DNA of 64,000 nt, taken from Planotetraspora silvatica (lineage in GTDB: Bacteria; Actinomycetota; Actinomycetes; Streptosporangiales; Streptosporangiaceae). Position 1 is the stretch's first letter, and each line of letters begins with the position of its first letter. The position numbers were made by a program, and so were the translations under genes. Below the pieces are notes generated by a model that was not told where the DNA came from, did no database searches, and saw only the letters and a program-made list of their open reading frames with translations. Positions 8,446 through 18,201 of the stretch are shown piece by piece. Where the stretch lies: the NCBI RefSeq assembly GCF_016863315.1, contig NZ_BOOQ01000016.1:62001-126000 (forward strand), read 5' to 3'.

Positions 8446-9408
8446 ATGGCGACTGACGTCGTCGGGCGTCGAAGGGCCGCGCCCCCTTCCGGGGCGCGGC
8501 GCCTCCTGTCCCGTCACTGGTACGCGTGGACGATGACCGCCCCGGTCGTCGTCGTGACACTGGTGCTGGTCGGCTATCCGCTGCTCCGCGGCGCCTACCT
8601 CTCGCTCACGGACGCGACCGAGGCCAACATGGGCCGCACGATCGGGATGAACGTCATCCCGTCGACCTACGAGTTCGTGGGCCTGGCCAACTACGCCGAC
8701 ATCCTGACGTCCAGCACCTTCGTCACCCGTCTGACCTGGACCGTCGTGTGGACGATCGTGTGCGTCGTCCTCCACGTGGGCATCGGGTTGGGCATGGCGA
8801 TGTTGCTCGACCGGCCGATGCGCTTCCGGTCCCTGTACCGGGTGCTGCTCGTGCTGCCCTGGGCCGTCCCCGCGTTCGTGTCGGCGTTCATCTGGCGCTA
8901 CCTGCTGAACGGCGAGTTCGGCGTGGTCAACGCCATGCTCCGGGCCGTCGGCCTCGCGGGGATCAGCTGGCTCGACGACCCGTTCTGGGCCAAGGTGTCG
9001 GTGATCGCCTGCAACGTGTGGCTTGGCGTGCCGTTCATGATGCTCGCTCTGCTGGGCGGTCTGCAGTCCATCCCGCGCGAACTCCACGAGGCGGCCGAGG
9101 TCGACGGCGCGACCCCCTGGCAGCGGTTCCGGCACATCACCGTTCCCGGGCTGCGGCCCGTGTCGAGCACCGTCGTTCTGCTGGGCACGATCTGGACGTT
9201 CAACCAGTTCCCGGTCATCTTCCTGCTGACCAGGGGAGGGCCGGGCGGGGCCACGGAGATCCTCGTCACCTACGCCTACCGTCAGGCGTTCGAGGGCATC
9301 CGCGACTACTCCGGCTCGGCGGCGTGGGGCCTGGTGATCCTCGCTCTGCTCGTCGTGCTGGCCGGCGTGTACCGCCGCGCCCTCAAGCAGCAAGGAGAAG
9401 CCTGGTGA
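8446..9408 (+). CDS. sugar ABC transporter permease (MalF-like)
   Basis: 320 residues with about six membrane helices (first near 27-48) and the permease EAA loop EAAEVDGATPWQRF near residue 217, which docks on the ATPase. It begins 3 bases after the binding-protein stop and overlaps the next permease by 4 bases (GTGA), so the three are co-translated. It forms the channel of the alpha-glucoside importer with the next gene. Confidence 0.92.
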   Translation: MATDVVGRRRAAPPSGARRLLSRHWYAWTMTAPVVVVTLVLVGYPLLRGAYLSLTDATEANMGRTIGMNVIPSTYEFVGLANYADILTSSTFVTRLTWTVVWTIVCVVLHVGIGLGMAMLLDRPMRFRSLYRVLLVLPWAVPAFVSAFIWRYLLNGEFGVVNAMLRAVGLAGISWLDDPFWAKVSVIACNVWLGVPFMMLALLGGLQSIPRELHEAAEVDGATPWQRFRHITVPGLRPVSSTVVLLGTIWTFNQFPVIFLLTRGGPGGATEILVTYAYRQAFEGIRDYSGSAAWGLVILALLVVLAGVYRRALKQQGEAW

Positions 9409-10259
9409 GCCGCGTCGTGCACAGGACCAGGGACTCGCGCTCACCGGCGAAGTCCGTCGCGTTGCATCTCACTCTCATCGCGGCGAGCGTCGTCTCCGTC
9501 TTCCCCGTCGCGTGGCTCGTCCTGACGTCGCTCAAACCGCGGCAGGTCATCGAGACGGCGTCGGTCGGCCTCTTCGAGCAGCCGACGCTGGCCAACTACA
9601 CCCAGGTCCTCGGGCAGACGAAGTTCCTCACATGGGCGGCCAACTCGGTCATCGTGTCGCTCGCCACGGCGGTGCTCGGCGTTCTCCTGTCGGCCACCAC
9701 GGGATACGCCGTGAGCCGGTTCCGGTTCCCGGGCTTCCGCTCCGTCATGTGGATGCTGCTGATCACGCAGATGTTCCCCGTGGCGATCCTCATCGTGCCG
9801 ATCTACAACCTGATGGCCGGTCTCGGCCTCATCAACCAGTTTCCGGGGCTGGTCGTCGCCTACCTCACCTCCACCGTGCCGTTCTGCGCCTGGATGATGA
9901 AGGGCTACTTCGACACCGTCCCCGTGACGATCGACGAGGCGGGACGGGTCGACGGGCTCACGCCGTTCGGCACCTTCTGGCGGCTGATCCTGCCACTGGC
10001 CAAGCCCGGGCTCGCGGTGGCCGCCTTCTACTCCTTCCTCACCGCATGGGCGGAGGTCGCCTACGCGACCGCGTTCATGACCGGCGACGAGAGATACACG
10101 CTCGCCGTCGGCCTCAGCCAGTTCGTCGGGCAGCACAAGGCGGAGTGGGGCCTGCTCACCGCCGCGTCCGTGCTGATCGCCATCCCGGCGGCGGCCGTAT
10201 TCCTTCTCGTCCAGCGCCACCTCGTCACCGGCCTGACCGCCGGCGCGACCAAGGCATGA
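9405..10259 (+). CDS. sugar ABC transporter permease (MalG-like)
   Basis: 284 residues, six predicted membrane helices, EAA loop DEAGRVDGLTPFGTFWRLILPL about two-thirds along. The GTG start at 9405 overlaps the previous stop (GTGA) and has AAGGAGAAG immediately upstream; a longer open frame to the left is a shadow of the MalF gene. It is the second half of the heterodimeric permease, which uses the divergently encoded ATPase at 5562. Confidence 0.92.
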   Translation: MSRVVHRTRDSRSPAKSVALHLTLIAASVVSVFPVAWLVLTSLKPRQVIETASVGLFEQPTLANYTQVLGQTKFLTWAANSVIVSLATAVLGVLLSATTGYAVSRFRFPGFRSVMWMLLITQMFPVAILIVPIYNLMAGLGLINQFPGLVVAYLTSTVPFCAWMMKGYFDTVPVTIDEAGRVDGLTPFGTFWRLILPLAKPGLAVAAFYSFLTAWAEVAYATAFMTGDERYTLAVGLSQFVGQHKAEWGLLTAASVLIAIPAAAVFLLVQRHLVTGLTAGATKA

Positions 10260-10285
10260 CACATAGTGAGAACCGGGGGATCCCT

Positions 10286-11929
10286 ATGACCGAGCTCGCC
10301 GTACAGCCGTCCGCGGTGGCCACCCGCTGGTGGCGTGACGCGGTGATCTACCAGGTGTACGTCCGCAGTTTCGCGGACGGCAACGGCGACGGCGTCGGCG
10401 ACCTGCCGGGAGTGCGGAGCCGCTTGCCGTACCTCGCCGGGCTGGGCGTCGACGCCGTCTGGCTGACGCCGTTCTACACCTCGCCCATGGCCGACTTCGG
10501 CTACGACGTGGCCGACTACCGGGACGTCGACCCCATCTTCGGGTCGCTGGCCGACGCACGCGCACTGATCGAGGACGCCCACGCCCTGGGCCTGCGGATC
10601 ATCGTGGACGTGGTGCCCAACCACACCTCCGACCGGCACGCGTGGTTCGCGGCGGCCCTCGCGGGCGCGCAGGCAAGCCCCGAGCGCGACCGATACGTCT
10701 TCAGGGACGGCAGAGGAGAGGGCGGAGAGCTGCCGCCCAACGACTGGGAGTCCGTCTTCGGCGGCCCCGCGTGGACGAGGGTCGAGGACGGACAGTGGTA
10801 CCTCCACCTGTTCGCCCCCGAGCAGCCCGATCTCAACTGGGACAACCCGGAGGTCCACGCCGAGTTCGACGACGTCCTCCGGTTCTGGCTCGACCTCGGC
10901 GTGGACGGGTTCCGGATCGACGTGGCGCACGGCATGGTGAAGGCGCCGGGCCTGCCCGACGTGGGACACCCGGGCCACGTGGAGATGATCGGCGTCGCCG
11001 AGGTGCCGTTCTTCGACCAGGAGGGCGTGCATGAGATCCACCGCGCCTGGCGGCGGATCCTCGACTCCTATGAGGGCGAGCGGATCGGCGTGGCCGAGGC
11101 GTGGGCGCCGTCAGCGGAGAGGCTGGCCCGCTACGTCCGGCCCGACGAGTTGCACCAGGCCTTCAACTTCCACTTCCTCAAGGCGCCGTGGGACGCCGCC
11201 GCGTTCCGCGCGGTCATCGAAGAGTCGCTGCTGACCGCCGCCCTCGTCGGCGCGCCGTCGACGTGGGTGTTGTCCAACCACGACGTCAAGCGGCACGTGA
11301 CCCGGTACGGCGGGGGCGAGCGGGGCCTGCGCAGAGCACGGGCCGCGGCGCTCCTCATGCTGGCGCTGCCGGGCTCGGCCTACATCTACCAGGGGGAGGA
11401 GCTCGGCCTGCCGGAGGTGCTCGACCTGCCTGAGCAGTACCTGCGCGACCCCCAGCGGCTGCGCGACCCCGACAGCGGGCGGGACGGCTGCCGCGTGCCG
11501 CTCCCCTGGACGGCCGCGGGGGAGCCGCCGCACGGTTTCGCCCCTCCCGGGACCGCCGAGAGCTGGCTGCCGGTGCCTCCCGGATGGCGCGATCTCAGCG
11601 TGGAGGCTCAGGCGCGGGACGGCGCGTCCATGTTGAGCCTCTACCGCGCCGCGCTGAAGATGAGGCGCGAGCACCCCGCGCTCGGAGACGGCACGCTGAT
11701 CTGGCGGGACAGTCCGGCGGGCACGCTCGCGTTCTCCCGGGGGGAGTCCTTCTCCTGCGTGGCCAACCTGACCAGTGAGTGGATCGAGGTGGAGGCGGGC
11801 CCCGGCGGCCTGCTCCTGGCGAGCTCGGGCCCCGCCGTCTCCGGAGACGTCGTCCGGCTGGCACCCGACTCGGTCACCTGGTGGGCCGGCGATCTCGGGG
11901 ACGCCGTCAGTCGTGCGGGCGATGTCTAA
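10286..11929 (+). CDS. GH13 alpha-glucosidase (AglA-like)
   Basis: 547 residues. It opens with WWRDAVIYQVYVRSFADGNGDGVGDLPG, the hallmark of GH13 oligo-alpha-glucosidases. VVPNHTSD, the nucleophile Asp in GFRIDVAH (about 212), the acid Glu in GVAEAW (about 271) and the Asp in SNHD (about 333) are all present. No signal peptide is seen, so it is cytoplasmic and would hydrolyse the imported alpha-glucoside to glucose, which the glucokinase of the Entner-Doudoroff operon could then phosphorylate. GGGGGA lies 6 bases before the chosen ATG; an ATG at 10256, overlapping the MalG stop, would add 10 residues. Confidence 0.9.
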   Translation: MTELAVQPSAVATRWWRDAVIYQVYVRSFADGNGDGVGDLPGVRSRLPYLAGLGVDAVWLTPFYTSPMADFGYDVADYRDVDPIFGSLADARALIEDAHALGLRIIVDVVPNHTSDRHAWFAAALAGAQASPERDRYVFRDGRGEGGELPPNDWESVFGGPAWTRVEDGQWYLHLFAPEQPDLNWDNPEVHAEFDDVLRFWLDLGVDGFRIDVAHGMVKAPGLPDVGHPGHVEMIGVAEVPFFDQEGVHEIHRAWRRILDSYEGERIGVAEAWAPSAERLARYVRPDELHQAFNFHFLKAPWDAAAFRAVIEESLLTAALVGAPSTWVLSNHDVKRHVTRYGGGERGLRRARAAALLMLALPGSAYIYQGEELGLPEVLDLPEQYLRDPQRLRDPDSGRDGCRVPLPWTAAGEPPHGFAPPGTAESWLPVPPGWRDLSVEAQARDGASMLSLYRAALKMRREHPALGDGTLIWRDSPAGTLAFSRGESFSCVANLTSEWIEVEAGPGGLLLASSGPAVSGDVVRLAPDSVTWWAGDLGDAVSRAGDV

Positions 11930-11939
11930 AGTAATGCTC

Positions 11940-13004
11940 ATGAGTACCACAAGGCTCGCCGACATCGCGGCTCAGGCAGGGGTCAGCGAAGCGACGGTGA
12001 GTCGTGTGCTCAACGGGAAGGCGGGGGTCTCCTCCGCCACCCGCCAGGCCGTGCTCACCGCACTCGACCTCATGGGGTACGAGCGCCCGCAGCGGCTACG
12101 CGGGCGCAGCAACGGCCTGATCGGCCTGGTGATCCCGGAACTGGGCAACCCGATCTTCCCGGCGTTCGCCCAGGCGGTGGAGAAGGCGCTGACCCAGCAC
12201 GGGTACACGGCGATCCTGTGCACCCAGGAGCCCGGCGGCGCCCCCGAGGACGAGTTCACCGACATGCTCCTCGACCGGGGCGTCTCCGGCATCGTGTTCG
12301 TGTCCGGTCTGCACGCCGACACCACGGCGCGGATGGATCGCTACACCCGGCTCACCGACCGCGGCCTGCCGATCGTGCTGGTCGACGGGTACAACGAGGC
12401 CATCTCCGCGCCGTTCATCTCGCCGGACGACCGGCTGGCCGCCCGCCTGGCCGTACAACATCTGGTGGACCTCGGGCACGAGCGCATCGGCCTCGCGCTG
12501 GGCCAACGGCGGTTCGTCCCGGTGATCCGCAAGATCGAGGGTTTCCGGCAGGCCATGGCGCACCTGCTCGGCCTGACGGAGGTCGACGAGCTGATCCAGC
12601 ACTCCTTGTTCTCCGTCGAGGGCGGCCAGGCGGCCGCCGCCGCACTGATCGAACGCGGCTGCACCGGCGTCTTCTGCGCCAGCGACCTCATGGCGCTCGG
12701 CGCGATCCGGGCCGCCAGGGAGCGGGGGCTGTCGGTGCCGGGTGACATGTCGATCGTCGGGTTCGACGACTCGCCGCTGATGGCCTTCACCGACCCGCCG
12801 CTCACCACCGTCCGCAAGCCGATCGGGGCGATGGCGGCGGCCGCGGTCCAGACGTTGCTCGACGAGATCGGCGGCACGCCGGCCAAGCGCGTCGAGCTGG
12901 TGTACCAGCCTGAGCTCGTGGTCCGCGGCTCCACCAGCTCAGGCCCCCTCGTCAACCGCGACCCCCCGCGTGATCATGCACACGTTCGGCCGCACGCCCC
13001 CTGA
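11940..13004 (+). CDS. LacI-family transcriptional regulator of the sugar locus
   Basis: 354 residues. N-terminal HTH TRLADIAAQAGVSEATVSRVLNGK, then a periplasmic-binding-protein-like ligand domain (GLVIPELGNPIFP, GFDDSPLMAFTDPPLTTVRKP). It is the likely repressor of the flanking transport and glucosidase genes, acting at the 7063-7081 palindrome. In-frame ATGs also exist at 11922 and 11934, overlapping the glucosidase end; 11940 gives the family-typical N-terminus. The last 12 or so residues are encoded by the first copy of the 53-bp repeat, so the natural C-terminus appears to have been extended by repeat DNA. Confidence 0.9.
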   Translation: MSTTRLADIAAQAGVSEATVSRVLNGKAGVSSATRQAVLTALDLMGYERPQRLRGRSNGLIGLVIPELGNPIFPAFAQAVEKALTQHGYTAILCTQEPGGAPEDEFTDMLLDRGVSGIVFVSGLHADTTARMDRYTRLTDRGLPIVLVDGYNEAISAPFISPDDRLAARLAVQHLVDLGHERIGLALGQRRFVPVIRKIEGFRQAMAHLLGLTEVDELIQHSLFSVEGGQAAAAALIERGCTGVFCASDLMALGAIRAARERGLSVPGDMSIVGFDDSPLMAFTDPPLTTVRKPIGAMAAAAVQTLLDEIGGTPAKRVELVYQPELVVRGSTSSGPLVNRDPPRDHAHVRPHAP

Positions 13005-13140
13005 CCTCGCCCGACACTCACCGTGATCATGCACACGTTCGGCCGTATGGCCCCTGACCTCACACAACACCGACCGTGATCATGCATAGGTTCGGCAGGA
13101 GGCCGGATGACCTCGAAGAACACCATTGGTGATCATGCAC
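12970..13140 (+). repeat. four GTGATCATGCA repeats at exact 53-bp spacing
   Basis: GTGATCATGCA starts at 12970, 13023, 13076 and 13129, exactly 53 bases apart. Copies 1 and 2 extend to about 40 matching bases (GTGATCATGCACACGTTCGG, then a CCCCTGACCTC block); copy 3 is diverged and copy 4 keeps only the 12-base core. The array runs from the end of the LacI gene into the first codons of the kinase gene. Fifty-three bases is close to five helical turns, so all cores face one side of the DNA. It could be a regulator array or a tandemly amplified intergenic repeat. Confidence 0.85.
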
Positions 13141-13982
13141 TGGACGTGCTCGTCGTCGGCGGCACGGGCGTGGACACGACCGTCCGGGTCCCCGAACTGC
13201 CGCTGCCGTACGCCGACACCTATCCCGTCCCGCCCGTCGTCGACCGGATAGGCAACACCGGATCCGGCGTCGCACTCTGGTGCCATTCGATGGGGTTGCG
13301 CGTCAAACTCGTCGACCTCATCGGCGAGGACCCGCAGGGGGCGCTGGTCCGCGACCATCTCGCCGGGCGCGGCCTCGACTTCGCCTGGGCGCCGTCGGAG
13401 GCGGGCACCCGCCGCAGCGTCCTGCTCGTCGATCCGGGCGGACGGCGGCTGTCGCTCCACGACCCGCGTCCTGTCGACGGCCGGCGATTGCCCCGGGACC
13501 TCTACCTGCCGGCTCTCCGTGCCACGCGGCACGTGCACCTGACGATCGTCGACTTCTCCCGGCACGTCTACGCCGACATCCCCGCAGGCACGACGGTGTC
13601 GACCGACCTGCACGACTGGGACGGTGAGAACGACTACCACCGTGACTTCGCCTACTCCTCCGACCTCGTCTTCATGTCCGCGACCGCACTCGGGGGCCGC
13701 CGGGAGGAGGTCATGCGCGACATCGCCGCGCGCGGCCGGGCCGGCGTCGTGGTCTGCACGGACGGCGCCGACGGCTGCCACGTCCTGTCGGACGGCGACC
13801 GCGTGCGGCACTTCCCCGCGCAACCTCCGCCGGGCCCGGTCGTCGACAGTGTGGGAGCCGGTGACGCCTTCGTCTCCGGGTTCCTCTACGGACGTCTCAC
13901 CGGGCGGCCGCCTGAGGATTGCGCGCGGCTCGGCGCTTTGGCCGGTGCCCGCGCCTGCACGGTCGCGGGCGTGGACGGCTGA
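13107..13982 (+). CDS. PfkB-family carbohydrate kinase
   Basis: 291 residues. PfkB fold with the substrate-side GNTGSGVALW and the C-terminal ATP/anion-hole signature DSVGAGDAFVSGF (about 248-260; catalytic Asp in GAGD). It phosphorylates a sugar, nucleoside or related substrate; the specific one cannot be read. AGGAGG (13097-13102) lies 4 bases before the ATG, and both the site and the first codons are inside the repeat array, so those repeats may control it. It follows the alpha-glucoside locus, but the array separates it from that operon. Confidence 0.85.
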   Translation: MTSKNTIGDHALDVLVVGGTGVDTTVRVPELPLPYADTYPVPPVVDRIGNTGSGVALWCHSMGLRVKLVDLIGEDPQGALVRDHLAGRGLDFAWAPSEAGTRRSVLLVDPGGRRLSLHDPRPVDGRRLPRDLYLPALRATRHVHLTIVDFSRHVYADIPAGTTVSTDLHDWDGENDYHRDFAYSSDLVFMSATALGGRREEVMRDIAARGRAGVVVCTDGADGCHVLSDGDRVRHFPAQPPPGPVVDSVGAGDAFVSGFLYGRLTGRPPEDCARLGALAGARACTVAGVDG

Positions 13983-14205
13983 GCCCCGTGATCGCCGGTC
14001 GGGAGGTTCTGCCGTTTCACTGACGCGACGTCTGCCGACCTGCGGAGGCATTGATCCGGAGAGCCTCGCCCGGGCCGGTTGCGGGACCCTTCGATCAGCC
14101 GGAGCCGGCCCGTCCCTGCGCGTCTGGACGTCGAAGACCGGCTGTTATCGTGGCGTTACCTGCAACTCGAAGGTTGATGGCACACCTGCGAGGGGGGCGG
14201 TTGGG

Positions 14206-14640
14206 ATGTCTGGTGCCTGGGACATCAAAGACCGGCTTTACGGCGCGTTCAACGATCACGACATCCCGCGAGTGATCGAATGCTACAGCCCCGACAGTGT
14301 CCTGATCTCGCCGGAAGGCGTCGCCGAAGGGCGTGAGCAGATCGCCACGTTTTACGAACAGCTCATCATCGGCTTCCGCGATGTCTGCATAACGCCCTGG
14401 TACAAGGTCGCCTGCGATGATCCCGCGGTCACCGAATGGACGCTCACCGGCACCCATACGGGGCCCTTTCTTCTGCCCTGTGGGCGTCATGCCGAAGGGA
14501 CCGGCCGTCACATCGCCGTCCGCGGCTGCTGTGCCGCCCGCGTCGAGAACGACTGGATCGTCGCGCACCAGCACTATTACGACCAACTGGAGTTGTTCAG
14601 CCAGCTCGGCCTCGCGTTCGCCTTGGAACCGGTGACCTGA
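14206..14640 (+). CDS. SnoaL/NTF2-like protein
   Basis: 144 residues of the cone-shaped NTF2 fold: DIKDRLYGAFNDHDIPRVIECYSPDSVLISPEG, then EWTLTGTHTGPF and a central VRGCCAARVENDWIVAHQHYYD. Proteins of this size are polyketide-cyclase-like enzymes, isomerases or binding proteins; no pathway neighbour fixes the role. The gene stands alone: the 223 bases upstream (13983-14205) contain an extended -10-like TGTTATCGT (14143-14151), and an inverted repeat follows the stop. Confidence 0.75.
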   Translation: MSGAWDIKDRLYGAFNDHDIPRVIECYSPDSVLISPEGVAEGREQIATFYEQLIIGFRDVCITPWYKVACDDPAVTEWTLTGTHTGPFLLPCGRHAEGTGRHIAVRGCCAARVENDWIVAHQHYYDQLELFSQLGLAFALEPVT

Positions 14641-14679
14641 CGCCTCGACCGGCGCGCCGGACGAGCACGGGAAAGGCGA

Positions 14680-14714
14680 TGGCCCGTGACCACCGGTCGG
14701 AAGGTCACGGGCCA
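14680..14714. terminator. bidirectional terminator-like hairpin
   Basis: TGGCCCGTGACC (14680-14691) and GGTCACGGGCCA (14703-14714) form a perfect 12-bp stem with an 11-base loop between the convergent SnoaL-like gene and eda. There is no T tract, as is common in actinobacteria. Confidence 0.6.
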
Positions 14715-14801
14715 GGAACCCATGAACGTGTATTCGGGTTACGGACACGAGCATGGCCGGTCAGCTCCGCCGAGGGAGAAAGGCTCGGCTGACGAGGTCT
14801 C

Positions 14802-15416
14802 TCAGGAGCGTAGCCCCGCCGCCTCGGCCGCGAGCTTCTCGATGCGGTCGTAGTCGCCGGAGGCGAGGGCGTCCGCCGGGGTGAGCCAGCTCCCGCCGAC
14901 GCCGCCGACGTTGGACAGGGCCAGGTAGGAGGGCGCGCTCGACAGACTGATCCCTCCCGTGGGGCAGAACCGCACGTCGGGGAGCGGCCCGCCGAGCGAC
15001 TTCAGGTACGGCACGCCGCCGGCCGCCTCCGCGGGAAAGAACTTCATCTCGTGGACACCGCGCTCGAACAGCGTCATCGCCTCGGAAGCGGTGGCCACGC
15101 CGGGAAGGAACGGCACGCCGGACGCGAGCAGCGCGTCGAGCAACCCCGGCGTCGTCCCCGGAGAGACCAGGAATCGCGAGCCCGCCTCGACCGCGGCGTC
15201 GACGTCGGCGGCCGACCTGATCGTGCCCGCCCCCACCACGGCGTCGGGGACCTCGGCGGCGATCCGCCTGATGGACTCGAGGGCCGCGGCCGTACGCAGG
15301 GTGATCTCGATGACCGGCAGACCGCCGGCGACGAGGGCCCGGGCGAGGGGCACGGCGGTCTCGGCGTCGTTCACCACGACGACGGGGACGACGGGGGCGA
15401 GATCAAGAAGGCTCAT
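14802..15416 (-). CDS. eda: KDPG aldolase (2-dehydro-3-deoxyphosphogluconate aldolase)
   Basis: 204 residues, the usual length of this class I aldolase. It cleaves KDPG to pyruvate and glyceraldehyde 3-phosphate, the last step of the Entner-Doudoroff route. VIEITLRT carries the catalytic Glu and MKFFPAEAAGG the Schiff-base Lys; GAGTI, SPGTTP and FCPTGGI are the phosphate-site motifs. It is the last gene of the operon: its ATG overlaps the glk stop by 4 bases (ATGA). A longer open frame starting 36 bases upstream lies inside glk and is not needed. Confidence 0.95.
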   Translation of the reverse strand: MSLLDLAPVVPVVVVNDAETAVPLARALVAGGLPVIEITLRTAAALESIRRIAAEVPDAVVGAGTIRSAADVDAAVEAGSRFLVSPGTTPGLLDALLASGVPFLPGVATASEAMTLFERGVHEMKFFPAEAAGGVPYLKSLGGPLPDVRFCPTGGISLSSAPSYLALSNVGGVGGSWLTPADALASGDYDRIEKLAAEAAGLRS

Positions 15417-16372
15417 ATCAGCTCCACGGTAGACGACCGCTGTGCGAGCCATGCGGCGGCTCCCACCAAGGCGGGCTGCTCGGCGACGATCAGCGACGTC
15501 GCGATCGCGGTGACGTAGTCGGACAGGGCGGGCGCGGTCGTCTCGAACCGTGCCCGGAAGTCGCTGCGGCGGGCACGCTCGGCGATCCGCGGCAGCACGC
15601 CGCCCCCGATGTAGACCCCGCCGCGCGCGCCCAGCATCAGGGCCACGTTCCCGGCGAACCCGCCGAGCAGGGCGAGGAAGATCTCGACGGTCTCGACGCA
15701 GAGCGGGTCGCCGGACCCGACGACCTCCGACGCGGTCGTCGCGATCGGCGTGACGCCGCGCACGAGCGCGAGTCCCCGGTGGAGTCGCGGCAGTCCCGTG
15801 CCGGACAGCAGATGCTCGGCGTCCACGTACGGCAGGCCGTCCGTGCGCAGCGCCCGGACGATCTCCATCTCGAGGTCGGTCACCGCGGGGACCGAGACGT
15901 GGCCCCCTTCACCGGGCACGGGCACCCAGCCTCCGCGCACCGGCACCAGCCCGCTCACTCCGAGACCGGTGCCGGGCCCCAGCACCGCCTTCGTGTCGCC
16001 GGGGGCGGGAGGAGGCCCGCCGAGCGGCACGAGGTCGTCCCCCGTCAGACGCGGAAGCGAGATCGCGAGCGCTTCGAAGTCGTTGAGCAGGTCGACATGC
16101 GGGATGTGCAGGTCGTCGACCGATCCCGACCACCCCGCGTTCGTCAGCCGATACCGGTCGTCCTCCACCGGACCGGCGATCGCCAGGCACGCGGCCCCCG
16201 GCCGAACTCCGCCCGCATGATCTGCGATATAGGCGGCTACGGCATCGGAAAGGCCTCGGTACTCGGCGACGTTCAGTACGGCGACGTGCTCGGGCGGCCC
16301 GCCTCGGCGGGTCACCAGGCCGAACCGCGCGTTCGTCCCCCCGACGTCGGCGACCAGCCACGGCAATGTCAC
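15413..16372 (-). CDS. glk: glucokinase
   Basis: 319 residues of the Glk (E. coli-type, PF02685) family: [15 protein letters not shown] is the ATP phosphate-binding loop, LLNDFEALA carries the catalytic Asp, and [11 protein letters not shown] and [10 protein letters not shown] are conserved. It makes glucose 6-phosphate from glucose and ATP, the substrate of the next enzyme Zwf. The GTG at 16372 overlaps the edd stop by 4 bases (GTGA), which fixes the start; upstream in-frame codons fall inside edd. The operon-borne copy couples sugar phosphorylation to the Entner-Doudoroff flux. Confidence 0.94.
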   Translation of the reverse strand: MTLPWLVADVGGTNARFGLVTRRGGPPEHVAVLNVAEYRGLSDAVAAYIADHAGGVRPGAACLAIAGPVEDDRYRLTNAGWSGSVDDLHIPHVDLLNDFEALAISLPRLTGDDLVPLGGPPPAPGDTKAVLGPGTGLGVSGLVPVRGGWVPVPGEGGHVSVPAVTDLEMEIVRALRTDGLPYVDAEHLLSGTGLPRLHRGLALVRGVTPIATTASEVVGSGDPLCVETVEIFLALLGGFAGNVALMLGARGGVYIGGGVLPRIAERARRSDFRARFETTAPALSDYVTAIATSLIVAEQPALVGAAAWLAQRSSTVELI

Positions 16373-18201
16373 AGGGCACCACCCGCGAACACGCTTGCTC
16401 CCCGGTCGGGCGGCCCGACCATGCGGCGGAAGGATGAGAAGAGCTCCCGGCCGGTGCCCGCCCACTGCGCGTCGCTGAGCGGTGCGCCTTCGGGCGTGCG
16501 CTCCGACAGGTCCGCCTGGACGGTCAGCGTCCCGGCGGTCGAGTCGAGCCGGATGAGGTCGCCGTCGCGGATCAGCGAGATGGGCCCGCCGTCCGCGGCC
16601 TCGGGCGACAGGTGGATCGCCGCGGGCACCTTGCCGGAGGCGCCCGACATGCGGCCGTCGGTGACGATGGCCACCTTCTGGCCGCGGTCGAGCAGGACGG
16701 CGAGGGGAGGCGTCAGCTTGTGCAGCTCCGGCATGCCGTTCGCGCGCGGGCCCTGGTAGCGGACGACGGCGACGAAGTCCTCCCCGTCCAGCGCACCCGA
16801 GTCGAAGGCGGCGAGCAGGTCGAGCTGGTCGTCGAACACGCGTGCCGGCGCCTCGATGACCAGGTGCTCGGGCTTGACGGCCGACACCTTGCTCACGGCG
16901 CGGCCGAGGTTGCCCGACAACATGTGGATGCCGCCGTCGGCCGAGAACGGCTCGCCGACGGGCCGCAGCACGTCGTGGTCGGCGCTGCCCTCGGCGCGCT
17001 CCTCCCAGACGAGCGTGCCCTCCTTGAGCGCGGGGGCGGTCCGGTAGAGATCGAGCCCGCGTCCCGCGACGGTGAGGACGTCACTGTGGAGCAACCCGCC
17101 GTCGAGGAGGTCCCCGATGAACACCCCCATGCCGCCGGCGGCATGGAAGTGGTTCACGTCGGCCTGCCCGTTGGGGTACATGCGGGTGAGCAGCGGCACC
17201 ACCTTGGACAGGTCGGCCATGTCGTCCCAGGTCAGTTCGATGCCCGCGGCGGCGGCCATGGCCACCAGGTGCATCGTGTGGTTGGTCGACCCGCCGGAGG
17301 CGAGCAACGCGACCACCGCGTTGACGATGGCCCGCTCGTCGACGACCTCGCCGAGCGGCGTGTACTCGTCGCCGTGCGCGGTGATCTCGACCGCGCGGCG
17401 GCCCGCGGCCTCCGTGAGCGCGTGCCGCAGCTCGGTGTGCGGGTTGACGAACGTCGCGCCCGGCAGGTGGAGGCCCATGACCTCCATGAGCAGCTGGTTG
17501 GAGTTCGCCGTGCCGTAGAACGTGCACGTCCCCGGCGAGTGGTACGACTCCGCCTCGGCGTCCAGCATCTCCGCCCGGTCGATCAGGCCCTCGGCGAACC
17601 GCTGCCTGGCCCTCGCCTTGACCTTGTTGGGCAGGCCCGAGGTCATCGGCCCGGCGGGGACGAAGATCGCGGGAAGGTGGCCGAAGTGCAGGGCGCCGAT
17701 GAACAGGCCCGGCACGATCTTGTCGCAGACTCCGAGGAGCAGTGAGGCGTCGAACATGTCGTGCGACAGCGCGATCGCGGTCGCCATGGCGATCACGTCG
17801 CGGCTGTAGAGCGACAGCTCCATGCCGGCACGGCCCTGGGTGATGCCGTCGCACATCGCCGGGACGCCGCCGGCGACCTGTGCGATGCCGCCCGCCGCCC
17901 GCACCGCCCGCTTCAGCTCGGGCGGGTAGGTCTCGTACGGCTTGTGCGCGGACAACATGTCGTTGTACGACGTCACGATGGCCACGCCCGGCTTGGCCGT
18001 GCCGCGCAGGTCGCGCTTGTCCTCCTCGGGCGCTCCGGCGAAGCCGTGCGCGAGGTTGGCGCAGCCGAGGTGCCCGCGGGCGGGTCCCCGCTCGCGCAGC
18101 TCGCGCCCCGCGCGCCCGACGCGCTCCAGATAGGCGGTACGGCTGGCGCTGCTTCGCCTGCGGATCCGGTCGGTGACCTGGTCGATCACGCGGTTCGTCA
18201 C
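16369..18201 (-). CDS. edd: phosphogluconate dehydratase
   Basis: 610 residues of the IlvD/Edd family. It dehydrates 6-phosphogluconate to KDPG. Cysteines in [10 protein letters not shown] and [11 protein letters not shown], with the later cysteine in [14 protein letters not shown], fit the 4Fe-4S site; [21 protein letters not shown] is the C-terminal family signature. The GTG at 18201 overlaps the zwf stop (GTGA), so it is chosen over the codon 21 bases upstream. Confidence 0.95.
   Translation of the reverse strand: MTNRVIDQVTDRIRRRSSASRTAYLERVGRAGRELRERGPARGHLGCANLAHGFAGAPEEDKRDLRGTAKPGVAIVTSYNDMLSAHKPYETYPPELKRAVRAAGGIAQVAGGVPAMCDGITQGRAGMELSLYSRDVIAMATAIALSHDMFDASLLLGVCDKIVPGLFIGALHFGHLPAIFVPAGPMTSGLPNKVKARARQRFAEGLIDRAEMLDAEAESYHSPGTCTFYGTANSNQLLMEVMGLHLPGATFVNPHTELRHALTEAAGRRAVEITAHGDEYTPLGEVVDERAIVNAVVALLASGGSTNHTMHLVAMAAAAGIELTWDDMADLSKVVPLLTRMYPNGQADVNHFHAAGGMGVFIGDLLDGGLLHSDVLTVAGRGLDLYRTAPALKEGTLVWEERAEGSADHDVLRPVGEPFSADGGIHMLSGNLGRAVSKVSAVKPEHLVIEAPARVFDDQLDLLAAFDSGALDGEDFVAVVRYQGPRANGMPELHKLTPPLAVLLDRGQKVAIVTDGRMSGASGKVPAAIHLSPEAADGGPISLIRDGDLIRLDSTAGTLTVQADLSERTPEGAPLSDAQWAGTGRELFSSFRRMVGPPDRGASVFAGGAL

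Noticed and set aside
7075-9444. A 789-residue open frame on the minus strand opposite the binding-protein and MalF genes
   Set aside because: It is antisense to two well-supported genes, is His/Gln/Arg/Gly-biased with no domain, and is the mirror image of GC-rich codon use.
12970-13140. The 53-bp repeats as a CRISPR array
   Set aside because: The intervals between cores are themselves similar between copies, so there are no unique spacers, and no cas genes are present.
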